64,000 nucleotides of DNA from an uncultured Lachnospiraceae bacterium. Its GTDB lineage: Bacteria > Bacillota > Clostridia > Lachnospirales > Lachnospiraceae. Location of the stretch: contig CAJUFE010000015.1 of NCBI GenBank assembly GCA_910585635.1, forward strand, positions 1 to 64,000, in the 5' to 3' direction. Both the position numbers and the translations under genes were made by a program. Under the pieces are notes generated by a model, which saw nothing but the letters and a program-made list of their open reading frames with translations, had not been told where the DNA came from and did not search any database. Shown piece after piece: positions 43,760 through 52,204 of the stretch (positions within the stretch are counted from its first letter, which is position 1; each line of letters starts with the position of its first letter).

Positions 43760-43811
43760 TATGAAAGCAAGCTTTCATATCTACCTTTATGGCAGGTGCA
43801 AGACCTGCCAT
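43760..43811 (+). other. Two consecutive intergenic hairpins
   Basis: TATGAAAG/CTTTCATA around CAAG (43760-43779) is followed by ATGGCAGGT/ACCTGCCAT around GCAAG (43789-43811). Both are perfect stems without T-runs. They lie between EIIA and GH88 genes and could stabilise mRNA segments or attenuate. Confidence 0.6.
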
Positions 43812-43917
43812 GCAGAAGAAAAGATGAAAAAGATGAGGATTTAAGGTACATATGGGTAGAGGATGCATGGATGGAAGAGACATGCATATCCAGATCAAGA
43901 AAGAGGAGGGGAGTTTC

Positions 43918-45054
43918 ATGCGATATCCGTTAAATGACGCGGACCGCGCCTGGGCGGAAGAGACCTACGGAAAGCTCTGCAAAAAGCTGTCCGCGGAGTG
44001 CGACCGGGTGGGCGGTAAGATCCCGTACATCGCCCGGGACGGTGTCTACGACGAGGACAAAGCCGACACCGATATCGTCTGGTGGACCAACGGCTTCTGG
44101 CCGGGGATCTGCTGGCAGATGTACCATGCCACAGGGGAAGAAAAGTACGAAAGGGCAGCCCGGGAGGTGGAGGAAAAGCTGGATAAAGCCTTCGATATCT
44201 ACACCGGCCTCCACCACGACGTAGGCTTCATGTGGCTCCATTCAGCGGTGGCCGACTACCGGATCACCGGCGATGATCGGGCCAAGGCCAGAGGCCTCCA
44301 TGCGGCCCATCTGCTGGCCGGGCGCTACAATCCCAGAGGGAAGTTCATCCGCTCCTGGAACCGGGACCGCTCCGGCTGGGTGATCGTGGACAGCATGATG
44401 AACATCCAGCTCCTGTTCTGGGCTAAGGAGACACTGGGCGATCCCCGGTTCGGCTTTATAGCAGAGGACCACGCGGACACCCTGATGTGCTATACCGTGC
44501 GCCCCGACGGCTCCTGCAACCACATCATCGTGCTGGACCCAGAGACCGGAGCCCTCTTAGAAACACCCGGCGGCCAAGGCTATGCCAGCGGCTCCGCCTG
44601 GTCCCGGGGCCAGTCCTGGGCTATCTACGGCTATGCCCTGGCATACCGCCATACCGGGAAACAGGCATACTTAGACACAGCGAAAAAAGTAGCCCACTAC
44701 TTTATCGCCCAGACCGACCGGACCGGCAGTATCCCCCTGTTAGACTTCAGAGCTCCCAAAGAGCCGGTCTACTGGGACACCACCGCCGGCATGTGCGCCG
44801 CCTGCGGCCTCTTAGAGATCGCCGAACACGTACCGGACCTGGAAAAAGCATTCTACACCGACAGCGCCCTAAATCTCCTTAAGGCCACCGACGAAAAACA
44901 CTGCGACTGGGACCCCGCCCGCGACGCGATCGTCGGGATGGGCTCCGGCTCCTACGCCACCGACCACGACCGCCACGTCCCGATCATCTACGGTGACTAT
45001 TATCTTGTGGAGGCGGTACTGCGGCTGTTAGACAAGGATATCCTGTTGTGGTGA
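43918..45054 (+). CDS. GH88 unsaturated glucuronyl hydrolase
   Basis: A 378-residue alpha/alpha-barrel enzyme that removes the 4,5-unsaturated uronic acid from disaccharides left by polysaccharide lyases acting on hyaluronan, chondroitin or heparan. Family blocks present are VWWTNGFWPGICW, HHDVGFMW and SGWVIVDSMMN, whose two aspartates match the catalytic pair, plus SAWSRGQSWAIYG. No signal peptide is seen, so it is cytoplasmic. GAGGAGGGGAG precedes the ATG at 43918. The surrounding mannose-family PTS genes deliver its phosphorylated or intact disaccharide. Repeat copy D separates it from EIIB. Confidence 0.92.
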   Translation: MRYPLNDADRAWAEETYGKLCKKLSAECDRVGGKIPYIARDGVYDEDKADTDIVWWTNGFWPGICWQMYHATGEEKYERAAREVEEKLDKAFDIYTGLHHDVGFMWLHSAVADYRITGDDRAKARGLHAAHLLAGRYNPRGKFIRSWNRDRSGWVIVDSMMNIQLLFWAKETLGDPRFGFIAEDHADTLMCYTVRPDGSCNHIIVLDPETGALLETPGGQGYASGSAWSRGQSWAIYGYALAYRHTGKQAYLDTAKKVAHYFIAQTDRTGSIPLLDFRAPKEPVYWDTTAGMCAACGLLEIAEHVPDLEKAFYTDSALNLLKATDEKHCDWDPARDAIVGMGSGSYATDHDRHVPIIYGDYYLVEAVLRLLDKDILLW

Positions 45055-45097
45055 CAGTGTAGCCATATTATACATTCGTTGCGCAGATATAAAGACT

Positions 45098-45297
45098 GAC
45101 CTTTCACAACCATACACCCTGCTAACCGATAAAGTAGCGGAGGCAGGGCGGTGTCACAAAAGGAACCCCTGAAAAACGCCGGTGCTTGGCGAGGTTCTTT
45201 CGAGCCTAGCATCCGCTGCGTTTTTCCCGGAGCGAGAGCGCGGTGACGTTGTGACACCGCCCTGCCGGAGCGGACCTTATACAAAAAAGAAAAACAA
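45098..45297 (+). repeat. Recurrent hairpin element, copy D
   Basis: A diverged full copy inside the PTS/GH88 transcription unit. Its stem arms GGCAGGGCGGTGTCACAA and TTGTGACACCGCCCTGCC are perfect complements although both differ from copies C and E, and GAAAAACGC/GCGTTTTTC replaces GAGGAACGC/GCGTTCCTC. The ends are degenerate. It stops directly at the ribosome site of the EIIB gene. Confidence 0.85.
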
Positions 45298-45312
45298 AGG
45301 AGGCACAAAACC

Positions 45313-45804
45313 ATGATAACCATGATGCGAGTAGACGACCGCCTGATCCACGGCCAGGTAGCCGTGATGTGGTCCAAGGAGCTGCAGATCCAGCGGATCA
45401 TCGTAGCCAGCGATCGGATCGCCGCCAATGAGCTGCAGGTCAGCGCCTTGAAGATGGCCGCCCCTGCCGACGTAAAAGCCGCCATCCTGCCGATCGACAA
45501 AGCGGCCGGGATCATAAATGATCCCCGATCAAAGGACATGAAGATCTTAGTGATCTCCAACGACCCGGCGGACCTTTTGCACCTGGCCGAGAAGATCGGC
45601 GAGCGCCCTGTTTTAAACATCGCCAACTACGGGCGGATCGGCGGGGACCTTTCCCAGAAGACCAAGGTGGCGGAGTCCGTCTATCTCACCGGACAGGACA
45701 AGGAGGTCATTGAAAAGATCGCCGGGCTGGGCATCGAGATCATCCACCAGCCCCTGCCCAGCGATACGAGACAGGCATTTCAAAAGATGATGGGAGGCAA
45801 GTAA
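45313..45804 (+). CDS. PTS EIIB component, mannose family (AgaV-like)
   Basis: A 163-residue EIIB with phospho-histidine His13 in DDRLIHGQV, the invariant mannose-family motif. It receives phosphate from EIIA (43311) and transfers it to the sugar in the EIIC/EIID membrane pair. AAGGAGG precedes the ATG at 45313. EIIC starts one base after its stop. Confidence 0.92.
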   Translation: MITMMRVDDRLIHGQVAVMWSKELQIQRIIVASDRIAANELQVSALKMAAPADVKAAILPIDKAAGIINDPRSKDMKILVISNDPADLLHLAEKIGERPVLNIANYGRIGGDLSQKTKVAESVYLTGQDKEVIEKIAGLGIEIIHQPLPSDTRQAFQKMMGGK

Positions 45805-45805
45805 G

Positions 45806-46669
45806 ATGTTCAAGGAAGCATTGATCGTGGGCCTCGTGCTGATGTTCACGAAATTTTTCGACTGGTATGGCAACACCATGTTCCAGAGACCGATCTTCTG
45901 TGTCTCGATCCTGGGCGCCCTCTTAGGCCACCCGGTAGAAGGGATCATGCTGGCGGCAGAGCTGGAGCTGGTATTTTTAGGCAATGTGAGCCTGGGCGGC
46001 GTGATGCCCTCCGACTTCACCATGGGTTCTCTCTTCGGCGCGGCCTTTGCCCTGCTCTTAGGCAAGGATGTGGCCACGGCGATCACCCTGGCGCTGCCCC
46101 TGGCAGCACTTGGCACCCTTCTCTATTCCTGCATGAAGGTAGCCGTCACCTCCCTGGTACCCCGGTTTGAAAAGACGATCCGGGATAAAAACATCAGCGC
46201 CTTCAAGCGGCTGTGGGTCCTGCAGTTTTGCTGTTTTGAGCTGTGCTATTTCCTCCTGGGCTTTATCTGTATCTTAGTGGGGACCGAGGCGGTCAAGGCC
46301 TTTATCGAGATGCTCCCGGCCTGGGTGCAGGCCTCCATGACCGTGGCTTCCACCATGCTGCCGGCCCTGGGCATGGCGCTGCTGATGAAATCGCTGTGGA
46401 GTAAGGAGAACTGCCCCTACTACTTCCTGGGCTTCGCCCTGGGCGCCTTCTTCTTCTACCGCAATGTGACCGGCGTATCGATCGCGGAGGGAGCGGCCAC
46501 CGTCAGCGCCTCCTCTGTGAAGATCCTGTCCCTGGTGCAGATCTCCTTTATCGGAGCGGTGATCGCGGCGCTGATCATCTTTGCCGAGCTGCGTAGGATC
46601 AAGGACCAGGCGGCTAAGCCGGCCGCTGATACCACACTGGATGAAAGCGAGGATTTCTTCAATGACTAA
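45806..46669 (+). CDS. PTS EIIC component, mannose family (AgaW-like)
   Basis: A 287-residue membrane protein with about seven or eight hydrophobic segments and the family region PVEGIMLAAELELVFLGNVSLGG. With EIID it forms the channel. It ends in a polar tail that overlaps the EIID start by 8 nt. Confidence 0.9.
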   Translation: MFKEALIVGLVLMFTKFFDWYGNTMFQRPIFCVSILGALLGHPVEGIMLAAELELVFLGNVSLGGVMPSDFTMGSLFGAAFALLLGKDVATAITLALPLAALGTLLYSCMKVAVTSLVPRFEKTIRDKNISAFKRLWVLQFCCFELCYFLLGFICILVGTEAVKAFIEMLPAWVQASMTVASTMLPALGMALLMKSLWSKENCPYYFLGFALGAFFFYRNVTGVSIAEGAATVSASSVKILSLVQISFIGAVIAALIIFAELRRIKDQAAKPAADTTLDESEDFFND

Positions 46670-47531
46670 CACAGCCGTTATGGATACAATAAATGATACC
46701 GTAAGGCGGAAGCTGACCCCACAGGAGCGCAAGCTGGTAAATTCCGTGTTCTGGCGTTCTATGTGGCTGATGTTCTGCACCTCTTACACAAAGCAGCAGG
46801 GCACCACCTTTGGCTGGACCATGATCCCCTACTTAGAGGAGATCTACGGAAAAGGTACCGACGAATTTTATAAGGCCATGGGCCGCCACCAGGATTTCTT
46901 TAACACCACACCGGGTATGTCGCCCTTTATCTTCACCATGGTGATCTCCATGGAGAAGGAGCGCAAGGCGGCTCTGGACGCGGGTAAGCCCTTTGAGGAC
47001 TCCTCGATCGAGTCCATCAAGGTGGCGCTGATGGGTCCCTTCGCGGGCATCGGCGATTCCATCTATTCCGGCGCTTTAAGGATCATCGCCACCGGTATCG
47101 CCCTGGGCTTCTGCCAGGCCGGCTCCTGGTTAGGCCCGATCCTCTACGCCCTGGTCTTTAACATCCCCAATGTGCTGATCCGCTATCTGGGCGCGGAATA
47201 TGGCTTAAAGCTGGGGAACACCTACATCGCCAAGGCCTTACAGTCCGGCGCGATCAAAGCGTTCACCAAAGGCTTTTCCGTGCTGGGCCTGATCATGACC
47301 GGGGCCATGACCGCCCAGTATGTGAGCTTTAAGACCACCTTTGTGGCGGACTTAGGCGGGACCACCTTTAACCTCCAGGGCGTGTTAGATCAGATCCTGC
47401 CGGGGCTGCTCCCCCTGGGGCTGACCCTGGGCACCTTCGCCTACCTGCGCAAGAAGAATAAGCCGGTGGCGGCCATGGTCTTTATGTTCGTCGCCTCCGT
47501 GGTGCTCACGGTGCTGGGGATCTGCGGATGA
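46662..47531 (+). CDS. PTS EIID component, mannose family
   Basis: A 289-residue EIID protein. It has the typical GTTFGWTMIPYLEEIYG and FFNTTPGMSPFIFTMVISMEKE blocks, followed by GPFAGIGDSIYSGALR and C-terminal membrane helices. I place the start at ATG 46662, overlapping the EIIC stop; ATG 46680 is an alternative. It completes the glycosaminoglycan-disaccharide PTS. Confidence 0.9.
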   Translation: MTNTAVMDTINDTVRRKLTPQERKLVNSVFWRSMWLMFCTSYTKQQGTTFGWTMIPYLEEIYGKGTDEFYKAMGRHQDFFNTTPGMSPFIFTMVISMEKERKAALDAGKPFEDSSIESIKVALMGPFAGIGDSIYSGALRIIATGIALGFCQAGSWLGPILYALVFNIPNVLIRYLGAEYGLKLGNTYIAKALQSGAIKAFTKGFSVLGLIMTGAMTAQYVSFKTTFVADLGGTTFNLQGVLDQILPGLLPLGLTLGTFAYLRKKNKPVAAMVFMFVASVVLTVLGICG

Positions 47532-47559
47532 TCCGATAGAGGCGTGTAGGATAAAGAAA

Positions 47560-47667
47560 GGGAACGGGCTGTCGCAAGACCATCGATCCATACATTATGC
47601 GGTGCTGCTATCAGCAGTTTTGATACAGTATGGGATGATCGATGCATTTTGCGGCAGCCCTTTTCCC
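47560..47667 (+). terminator. Long imperfect hairpin after the mannose-family PTS
   Basis: About 35 nt on each side pair imperfectly: GGGAACGGGCTGTCGCAAGA on the left matches TTTTGCGGCAGCCCTTTTCCC-type sequence on the right, with ATCGATC/GATCGAT and CATAC/GTATG further in. The right arm includes CCCTTTTCCC. It probably terminates the operon. Confidence 0.7.
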
Positions 47668-47728
47668 GTCATGGGCAGATGGCATGTGATCGAGCAAGTG
47701 TACAAAGTGATGAAGAGGAGGGCAGACG

Positions 47729-49648
47729 ATGGAAAAGGAACTGCTATTTTTAGAGCCGGTGTTTAAAGAGACGATATGGGGTGGGAAAAAACTGGGGGAG
47801 CGCTTTGGATATGCGGTCCCCAGCGGCCGGACCGGGGAATGCTGGGCGATCGGCGCCCATCCCCATGGAGACTGCCAGGTCTTAAGGGGGACCTGGCAGG
47901 GAGCCAGGCTGTCCCAGCTGTGGAAGGATCATCCGGAGCTGTTCGGCAACACAGACGGGAGGCTGGGGGATCAGTTCCCGCTGCTGGTGAAGCTCATCGA
48001 CGCCCGGGAGGACTTGAGCATCCAGGTCCATCCCGACGATACTTACGCGGCCAGACAGGAAAAGGGGGCATTGGGAAAGACCGAGTGCTGGTACATCCTG
48101 GACTGTGAGCCGGGGGCGTCGATCATCATCGGCCATCATGCCCGGGACCAAAAGGAGCTGCAGGAGATGGTGGAAGGAGAGCGCTGGGATGAGCTGCTCC
48201 GGCAGGTCCCGGTGGAGAAAGGGGACTTTTTTCAGATCGACCCGGGCTGCGTCCATGCCATCAAGGGTGGGATCCTGCTCTTAGAGACCCAGCAGTCCAG
48301 CGATATCACCTACCGGCTCTACGACTACGGACGGCTGTGGAACGGTTCTCTGCGCCAGCTGCATCTGGCACAATGTATGGATGTGGTCCGCGCCCCCTTT
48401 GTCCCGCCGGCGGACCAGAGAAAAAGGCTGGGGACGGAGACGGTGGACAAGGAGCATCTGGTGACCTGCAGCTGCTATACCGTAGAAAAGTACCAGGTCC
48501 ATGGGAGCTGGCGGCATAGGTTCACAGGGGCTTTTGTGAACGTGACCGTCATCGAGGGGGAGGGGACGATCGACCAGATCCCGATCCAAAAAGGCATGTC
48601 CTTTATCATCCCGGCAGGCTACAAGATCTGCTGCCTGGAAGGGGAGCTGTCCCTCATCTGCTCCTGGGTGCCGGAGCCTGGGACCGACCCTGTCCCCTCA
48701 GTCGATCCGGCTCTTGGGACCAGCCCTGTCCCCGCGGCCGATCCGGCTCTTGGGACCAGCCCTGTCCCCGTGGTCGATCCGGCCCTTGGGACTGTCCCTG
48801 CGGCTGCCTTAAGGTCCGCGACCGGTCCTGTTCCCGGAGACGATCATGAGTGCCCAGGCAGCTGCATCAGCTTGGAGGCGATCGACTGGATGGGCCGTGT
48901 CAAGGCCGGGGATACCGATCCGGATCAGGCCATCCTGGCCTTTGAGGATGTCTACGAGGAGGGGGACCAGATCCGGATCAGGGTCCCCCAGACCGATCGG
49001 CATTACGTGATCCGGATCGACGGCGCGATGGAGGAGGCCCTGGTGTATATGACACGAAAGGAGCTGCTCTACAGGATCCCCTTTGGTGAAAAGAAGAAGT
49101 CCTATGGGACCCAGCCCTTTGGCGGCGACCGCCATTACTGCAGCGTAAGGCCGGCAGAAGAGGATGAAGTGCGCCGCCGCAGGAACCTGGCCCAAAACGT
49201 GATGGACCAGCATGGCGACCATGGCTGCTTCCCCCACGCCTCGGCGAACGTGGAGACACGGGGCGAGTCGGTCTTTGCGGCCCGCAATGCCATCGACGGG
49301 ATCTTAGCCAACCGTTCCCATGGCTCCTGGCCCTATAGCTCCTGGGGGATCAACAGGCAAAAGGACGCCTGGCTGCTCCTGGACTTTGGCCGTCCGGTAG
49401 ACATCGATGAGATCGTGCTCTGGACCAGGGCCGACTTCCCCCATGATAACTGGTGGGAACAGGCAAGGCTCCAATTCTCCGACGGCTCTGAGGAGCTTAT
49501 CCGGATGGAAAAGAGCCGAAAGCCCCACCGGTTTGCGATCGTAAAGAAAGCCATCACCTGGATCAGGCTCGCGGATCTGGTCCAGTCGGAGGATCCTTCT
49601 CCCTTCCCGGCCCTGACCCAGATCCAGGTGTTCGGGAGGGATATCTGA
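47729..49648 (+). CDS. manA: Class I mannose-6-phosphate isomerase fused to a carbohydrate-binding-like domain
   Basis: A 639-residue protein about twice the normal ManA length. Residues 1-315 are a class I phosphomannose isomerase that interconverts mannose-6-P and fructose-6-P; zinc ligands Gln99, His101, Glu119 and His176 are in place. Residues 316-372 are a linker of repeated DPALGTSPVP units. Residues 380-639 resemble a discoidin/F5-8-type C domain (NAIDGILANRSHGSW, LLLDFGRPVDIDEIVLWTR). No signal peptide is present, so a sugar-binding domain attached to a cytosolic isomerase is odd. It follows the PTS operon and its terminator. The isomerase call is secure; the C-terminal role is inference. 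Confidence 0.85.
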   Translation: MEKELLFLEPVFKETIWGGKKLGERFGYAVPSGRTGECWAIGAHPHGDCQVLRGTWQGARLSQLWKDHPELFGNTDGRLGDQFPLLVKLIDAREDLSIQVHPDDTYAARQEKGALGKTECWYILDCEPGASIIIGHHARDQKELQEMVEGERWDELLRQVPVEKGDFFQIDPGCVHAIKGGILLLETQQSSDITYRLYDYGRLWNGSLRQLHLAQCMDVVRAPFVPPADQRKRLGTETVDKEHLVTCSCYTVEKYQVHGSWRHRFTGAFVNVTVIEGEGTIDQIPIQKGMSFIIPAGYKICCLEGELSLICSWVPEPGTDPVPSVDPALGTSPVPAADPALGTSPVPVVDPALGTVPAAALRSATGPVPGDDHECPGSCISLEAIDWMGRVKAGDTDPDQAILAFEDVYEEGDQIRIRVPQTDRHYVIRIDGAMEEALVYMTRKELLYRIPFGEKKKSYGTQPFGGDRHYCSVRPAEEDEVRRRRNLAQNVMDQHGDHGCFPHASANVETRGESVFAARNAIDGILANRSHGSWPYSSWGINRQKDAWLLLDFGRPVDIDEIVLWTRADFPHDNWWEQARLQFSDGSEELIRMEKSRKPHRFAIVKKAITWIRLADLVQSEDPSPFPALTQIQVFGRDI

Positions 49649-49819
49649 CAGAAAAGACCGGTCCAAGGGTGATAAAAAGAGGCGATAAAAAAGCCCTGCT
49701 GATGACGGACCTGGAGCCTTATAAAATCTCTCCTTGCTGTCGATATACGAGTTGGATGTGTGTCATGCTGACAGGATAAAGTTTTACAAAAATTTAATAG
49801 AATACAGGAAAAGACGCAG

Positions 49820-49848
49820 TTGACAAGCAGACTGGTCTTTGAGATGAT
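49820..49848 (+). promoter_or_regulatory. Weak promoter candidate before the DUF1266 lipoprotein
   Basis: TTGACA at 49820-49825 is followed after 17 nt by GATGAT (or after 19 nt by TGATAT). The remaining 49649-49998 gap is AT-richer than its surroundings and holds no gene or strong hairpin that I can support. Confidence 0.4.
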
Positions 49849-49998
49849 ATCTACTGTATGGTTTTGCCCTAGTACATCGTTGCATCGATCGTTGGACGCC
49901 CCATACGCACGGCTTTAAGATCGACGCAAGGATGTGCTGGCAGGCAGAAGACCGGCATGGTCAACATCGAAAACGAAAAAAGGAGAGAGAAAGAGGTT

Positions 49999-51309
49999 AT
50001 GAGAAAAGATCACAAGAAAATGATCGCATGCATCGGCATGGCCGTGATGCTGGCAGCTTCTATGCTGCAGGGCTGCGGCGGGAAGGATGAGAAGACAGGG
50101 GAGAGCCAGGTGACAGCGGACATCCCCGGCGGCGCTACGGAAGAGGCCGGCGGCGATAAGGCTCCGTCTAATGAAGATCTGTTAGCGGATATGAAGGAAT
50201 TCGCCACCCCGGACGGGACCGCTTCGATCCATCTGGACTCCAGCTGGACCACGGAGGATATGGGTGTGGAGTTCTGGCTGGGCACCCAGAGCAAGAACGG
50301 GGCGGACGCGGCGATCCTGATGCAGTTCCCCAAGGCCGGGATCACCCTGCCTGTGGACAGCATGGACAGCATGAAGGAGATGATCGTGGAAGCCTACGGC
50401 GTGTCCGACCAGGCGGATACCCAGGCGCCGGAGATCCCCGAGCTGGAGAATGTATCGGCCCAGACCTGCACGATCAGTGCTGACGGTCAGAGCGGCGACG
50501 CCTATGTGGCATACGGCGAGACCGACTATGCCTTTTACGCGATCATGTTCGCAATGGATGCCGGGATCGATGATGACGCGATCGCTTCGATCAAGGCTTC
50601 CCTGTCCTCCTTCCATGAGGAGCCGATCGAGGTGGAAAATAACTTCACAGCCGAGATCACCGATACCATCCGCTGGTTCAATGCTTCTTATGCGATCCTG
50701 ACCGCGGCCAATGGCTGGGATACCAACCTTTTCGGAGGCCTTCCGGCAAACGATCAGTCCACGGAGCTAGAGAAGCAGATGCTGGATGAGTGGTGGGGCG
50801 TGACAGACCGCGCTTCCGCAGATGAGAACCTGGAGTGGATCCTCACCGAGGGCCACAGGGCGGACTTCGCTGAGAACATGGGCATCCTGGCCGACGCAGG
50901 CGTAGATAGTGTAGCAGAAGAGGAGAGAGCGGACTTTATCAAAGAGAATTATGACATGACCGATGAAGTGGCTAAGATCTATGCAGACTGCCTTACCTTG
51001 TATGAGGAGAAGGGCGCCGATGCTCTCGCAGGCTGGGATTACTGCCGTGCGCTGAGCCTGATGGGCTACTACTATCATGCAGGCTATTATACCGAGGAGG
51101 AGGCGCTGGATAAGTCTCTGGAGATCGCCCAGACCCTGCAGCCTTTGTTCGGGTCCTGGGATGAGCTGGTGGACAGCTACCTGGCCGGCTACGAGTATTG
51201 GTCAGAGGAGAGCAGCGAAGAGCGCCGGGCGATCTATGAGGAGTTAAAGGGAGAGGAAGATAACCCCTATGCAGTAGATTATACGATGACCCTGGAGAAG
51301 ACCTGGTGA
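49999..51309 (+). CDS. DUF1266-domain lipoprotein
   Basis: A 436-residue exported lipoprotein with lipobox LQGC (Cys26). The N-terminal half (about 60-215) has a beta-rich region beginning FATPDGTASIHLDSSW, like domains that follow lipoprotein tethers in Lachnospiraceae. The C-terminal half matches DUF1266 (WGVTDRASADENLEWILTEGH, then AGWDYCRALSLMGYYYHAGY and FGSWDELVDSYLAGYEYW). The function of DUF1266 is unknown. AAAGAGG precedes the ATG at 49999. It is monocistronic, with a terminator at 51384. Confidence 0.82.
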   Translation: MRKDHKKMIACIGMAVMLAASMLQGCGGKDEKTGESQVTADIPGGATEEAGGDKAPSNEDLLADMKEFATPDGTASIHLDSSWTTEDMGVEFWLGTQSKNGADAAILMQFPKAGITLPVDSMDSMKEMIVEAYGVSDQADTQAPEIPELENVSAQTCTISADGQSGDAYVAYGETDYAFYAIMFAMDAGIDDDAIASIKASLSSFHEEPIEVENNFTAEITDTIRWFNASYAILTAANGWDTNLFGGLPANDQSTELEKQMLDEWWGVTDRASADENLEWILTEGHRADFAENMGILADAGVDSVAEEERADFIKENYDMTDEVAKIYADCLTLYEEKGADALAGWDYCRALSLMGYYYHAGYYTEEEALDKSLEIAQTLQPLFGSWDELVDSYLAGYEYWSEESSEERRAIYEELKGEEDNPYAVDYTMTLEKTW

Positions 51310-51383
51310 TCAAAAAGCTGATCGGATAGGAAGATCGGATAAGAAAAGGCATAGTATAGAAAAAGCACAGATAGAAAAAGACA

Positions 51384-51436
51384 AAAAAGAGACCAGTCAT
51401 GGCCGTTTGAGGAGTTTGGCTATGGTTGGTCTTTTT
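51384..51436 (+). terminator. Terminator after the DUF1266 gene
   Basis: AAAAAGAGACCA pairs with TGGTCTTTTT at its 3' side (51427-51436) around a loop with an additional CATGGCC/GGCTATG pairing. The T-run serves the plus strand, and the A-run gives a possible terminator for the opposite strand. Confidence 0.75.
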
Positions 51437-51563
51437 GCTTTGATGGGTCATGCAAAGGGACAGTGGAAGCCGCAGCCTCTTCTAACATGACTCTTTCTAT
51501 CCGTAGCACATCTGGCTGTGTTGGGGTGAAGCGTATGCCTCTGCGTAATAGGCCGATCACTTT

Positions 51564-51947
51564 TTAAGCCGTCTTTTCTAAGCTTTGTATCCGTTTAGGA
51601 TCAGAGATCCGCACAGGTTGACCGCCTTTTATGTACAGACTATCGATGTATGAGGCTGTGACAGGGAACATATCCTGAAATAATAATGCGGTCTCACGGC
51701 CAAAGATCTTTACGATCTGGATCGCATCGGTCGGTTTATGCTGTTCCTTCCTTTTTTGGATCAGGGACTTAAATTTTGTGATCTTAGAGCTGCAGGGAAC
51801 TAACCAATACAAGCCTGTCTGGCCGTCATGAACAACAAGATAGTGGGGACGCTTTGTGCTTTCATGATCGAGTTTTAGATAAGGGTCTTGTATTTTCGCG
51901 AAAAACGCGTCAGAAACGAAATATAGGCTGCCGGTTAGGATCTTCAT
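51564..51947 (-). CDS. Type III toxin-antitoxin endoribonuclease, CptN/TenpN-like
   Basis: A 127-residue protein I place in the CptN/TenpN/ToxN superfamily of type III toxins, endoribonucleases of the MazF/PemK-like fold that are inhibited by a repeated RNA. Supporting segments are RPHYLVVHD, GLYWLVPCSSKITKFKSLI, and FQDMFPVTASYIDSLYI, consistent with what I recall of the family. The context is stronger evidence: directly upstream lie 2.2 tandem 45-nt repeats, a terminator hairpin and a consensus promoter, the canonical order. AGGGGGA lies 9 nt before the ATG at 51947. Base composition is AT-richer than the neighbours. Toxicity is inferred, not seen. Confidence 0.72.
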   Translation of the reverse strand: MKILTGSLYFVSDAFFAKIQDPYLKLDHESTKRPHYLVVHDGQTGLYWLVPCSSKITKFKSLIQKRKEQHKPTDAIQIVKIFGRETALLFQDMFPVTASYIDSLYIKGGQPVRISDPKRIQSLEKTA

Positions 51948-51976
51948 CGATGTCTGTCCCCCTGATATAGATCAAA

Positions 51977-51999
51977 CCTCTTACCCATGAGGCAAGAGG
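51977..51999 (-). terminator. Attenuator hairpin between antitoxin repeats and toxin gene
   Basis: On the minus strand CCTCTTGCC pairs with GGGTAAGAGG through one G-T wobble around a short loop, followed by TTTGATC. The weak T-run fits partial readthrough into the toxin gene, as is usual in type III systems. Confidence 0.7.
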
Positions 52000-52005
52000 C
52001 TCAAA

Positions 52006-52119
52006 AACTTTTTCACGACCTATTTATCATCCGCATGGCCGGGAGCGGACCACTTTTTCACGGCCTATTTATCATCCGCATGGCCGGGAGCGGACCACTT
52101 TTGAGGTAGTTCTCTACCT
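52006..52119 (-). ncRNA. Type III antitoxin RNA of 2.2 tandem 45-nt repeats (CptI-like)
   Basis: Two 45-nt units at 52059-52103 and 52014-52058 differ at only two positions, and an 8-nt third unit follows at 52006-52013. Each minus-strand unit begins AAAAGTGGTCCGC and ends TAGGCCGTG or TAGGTCGTG. The number and length equal the roughly two 45-nt repeats I recall for CptI RNAs. Processing by the toxin would release unit RNAs that inhibit it. The transcript should start near 52119 from the promoter at 52126-52154. Confidence 0.72.
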
Positions 52120-52125
52120 GCTGAT

Positions 52126-52154
52126 AGTATATCGTAGTTTGTGGGGACTGTCAA
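52126..52154 (-). promoter_or_regulatory. Consensus promoter of the type III toxin-antitoxin locus
   Basis: On the minus strand a perfect TTGACA (52149-52154) and TATACT (52126-52131) have a 17-nt spacer. An inverted repeat GGGGA...TCCCC overlaps the -35 hexamer and could be an operator. Confidence 0.85.
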
Positions 52155-52204
52155 TCCCCAAAAAACCATTTATGAGAGCTTCTTAAACTACTATATTTAA
52201 CTTT

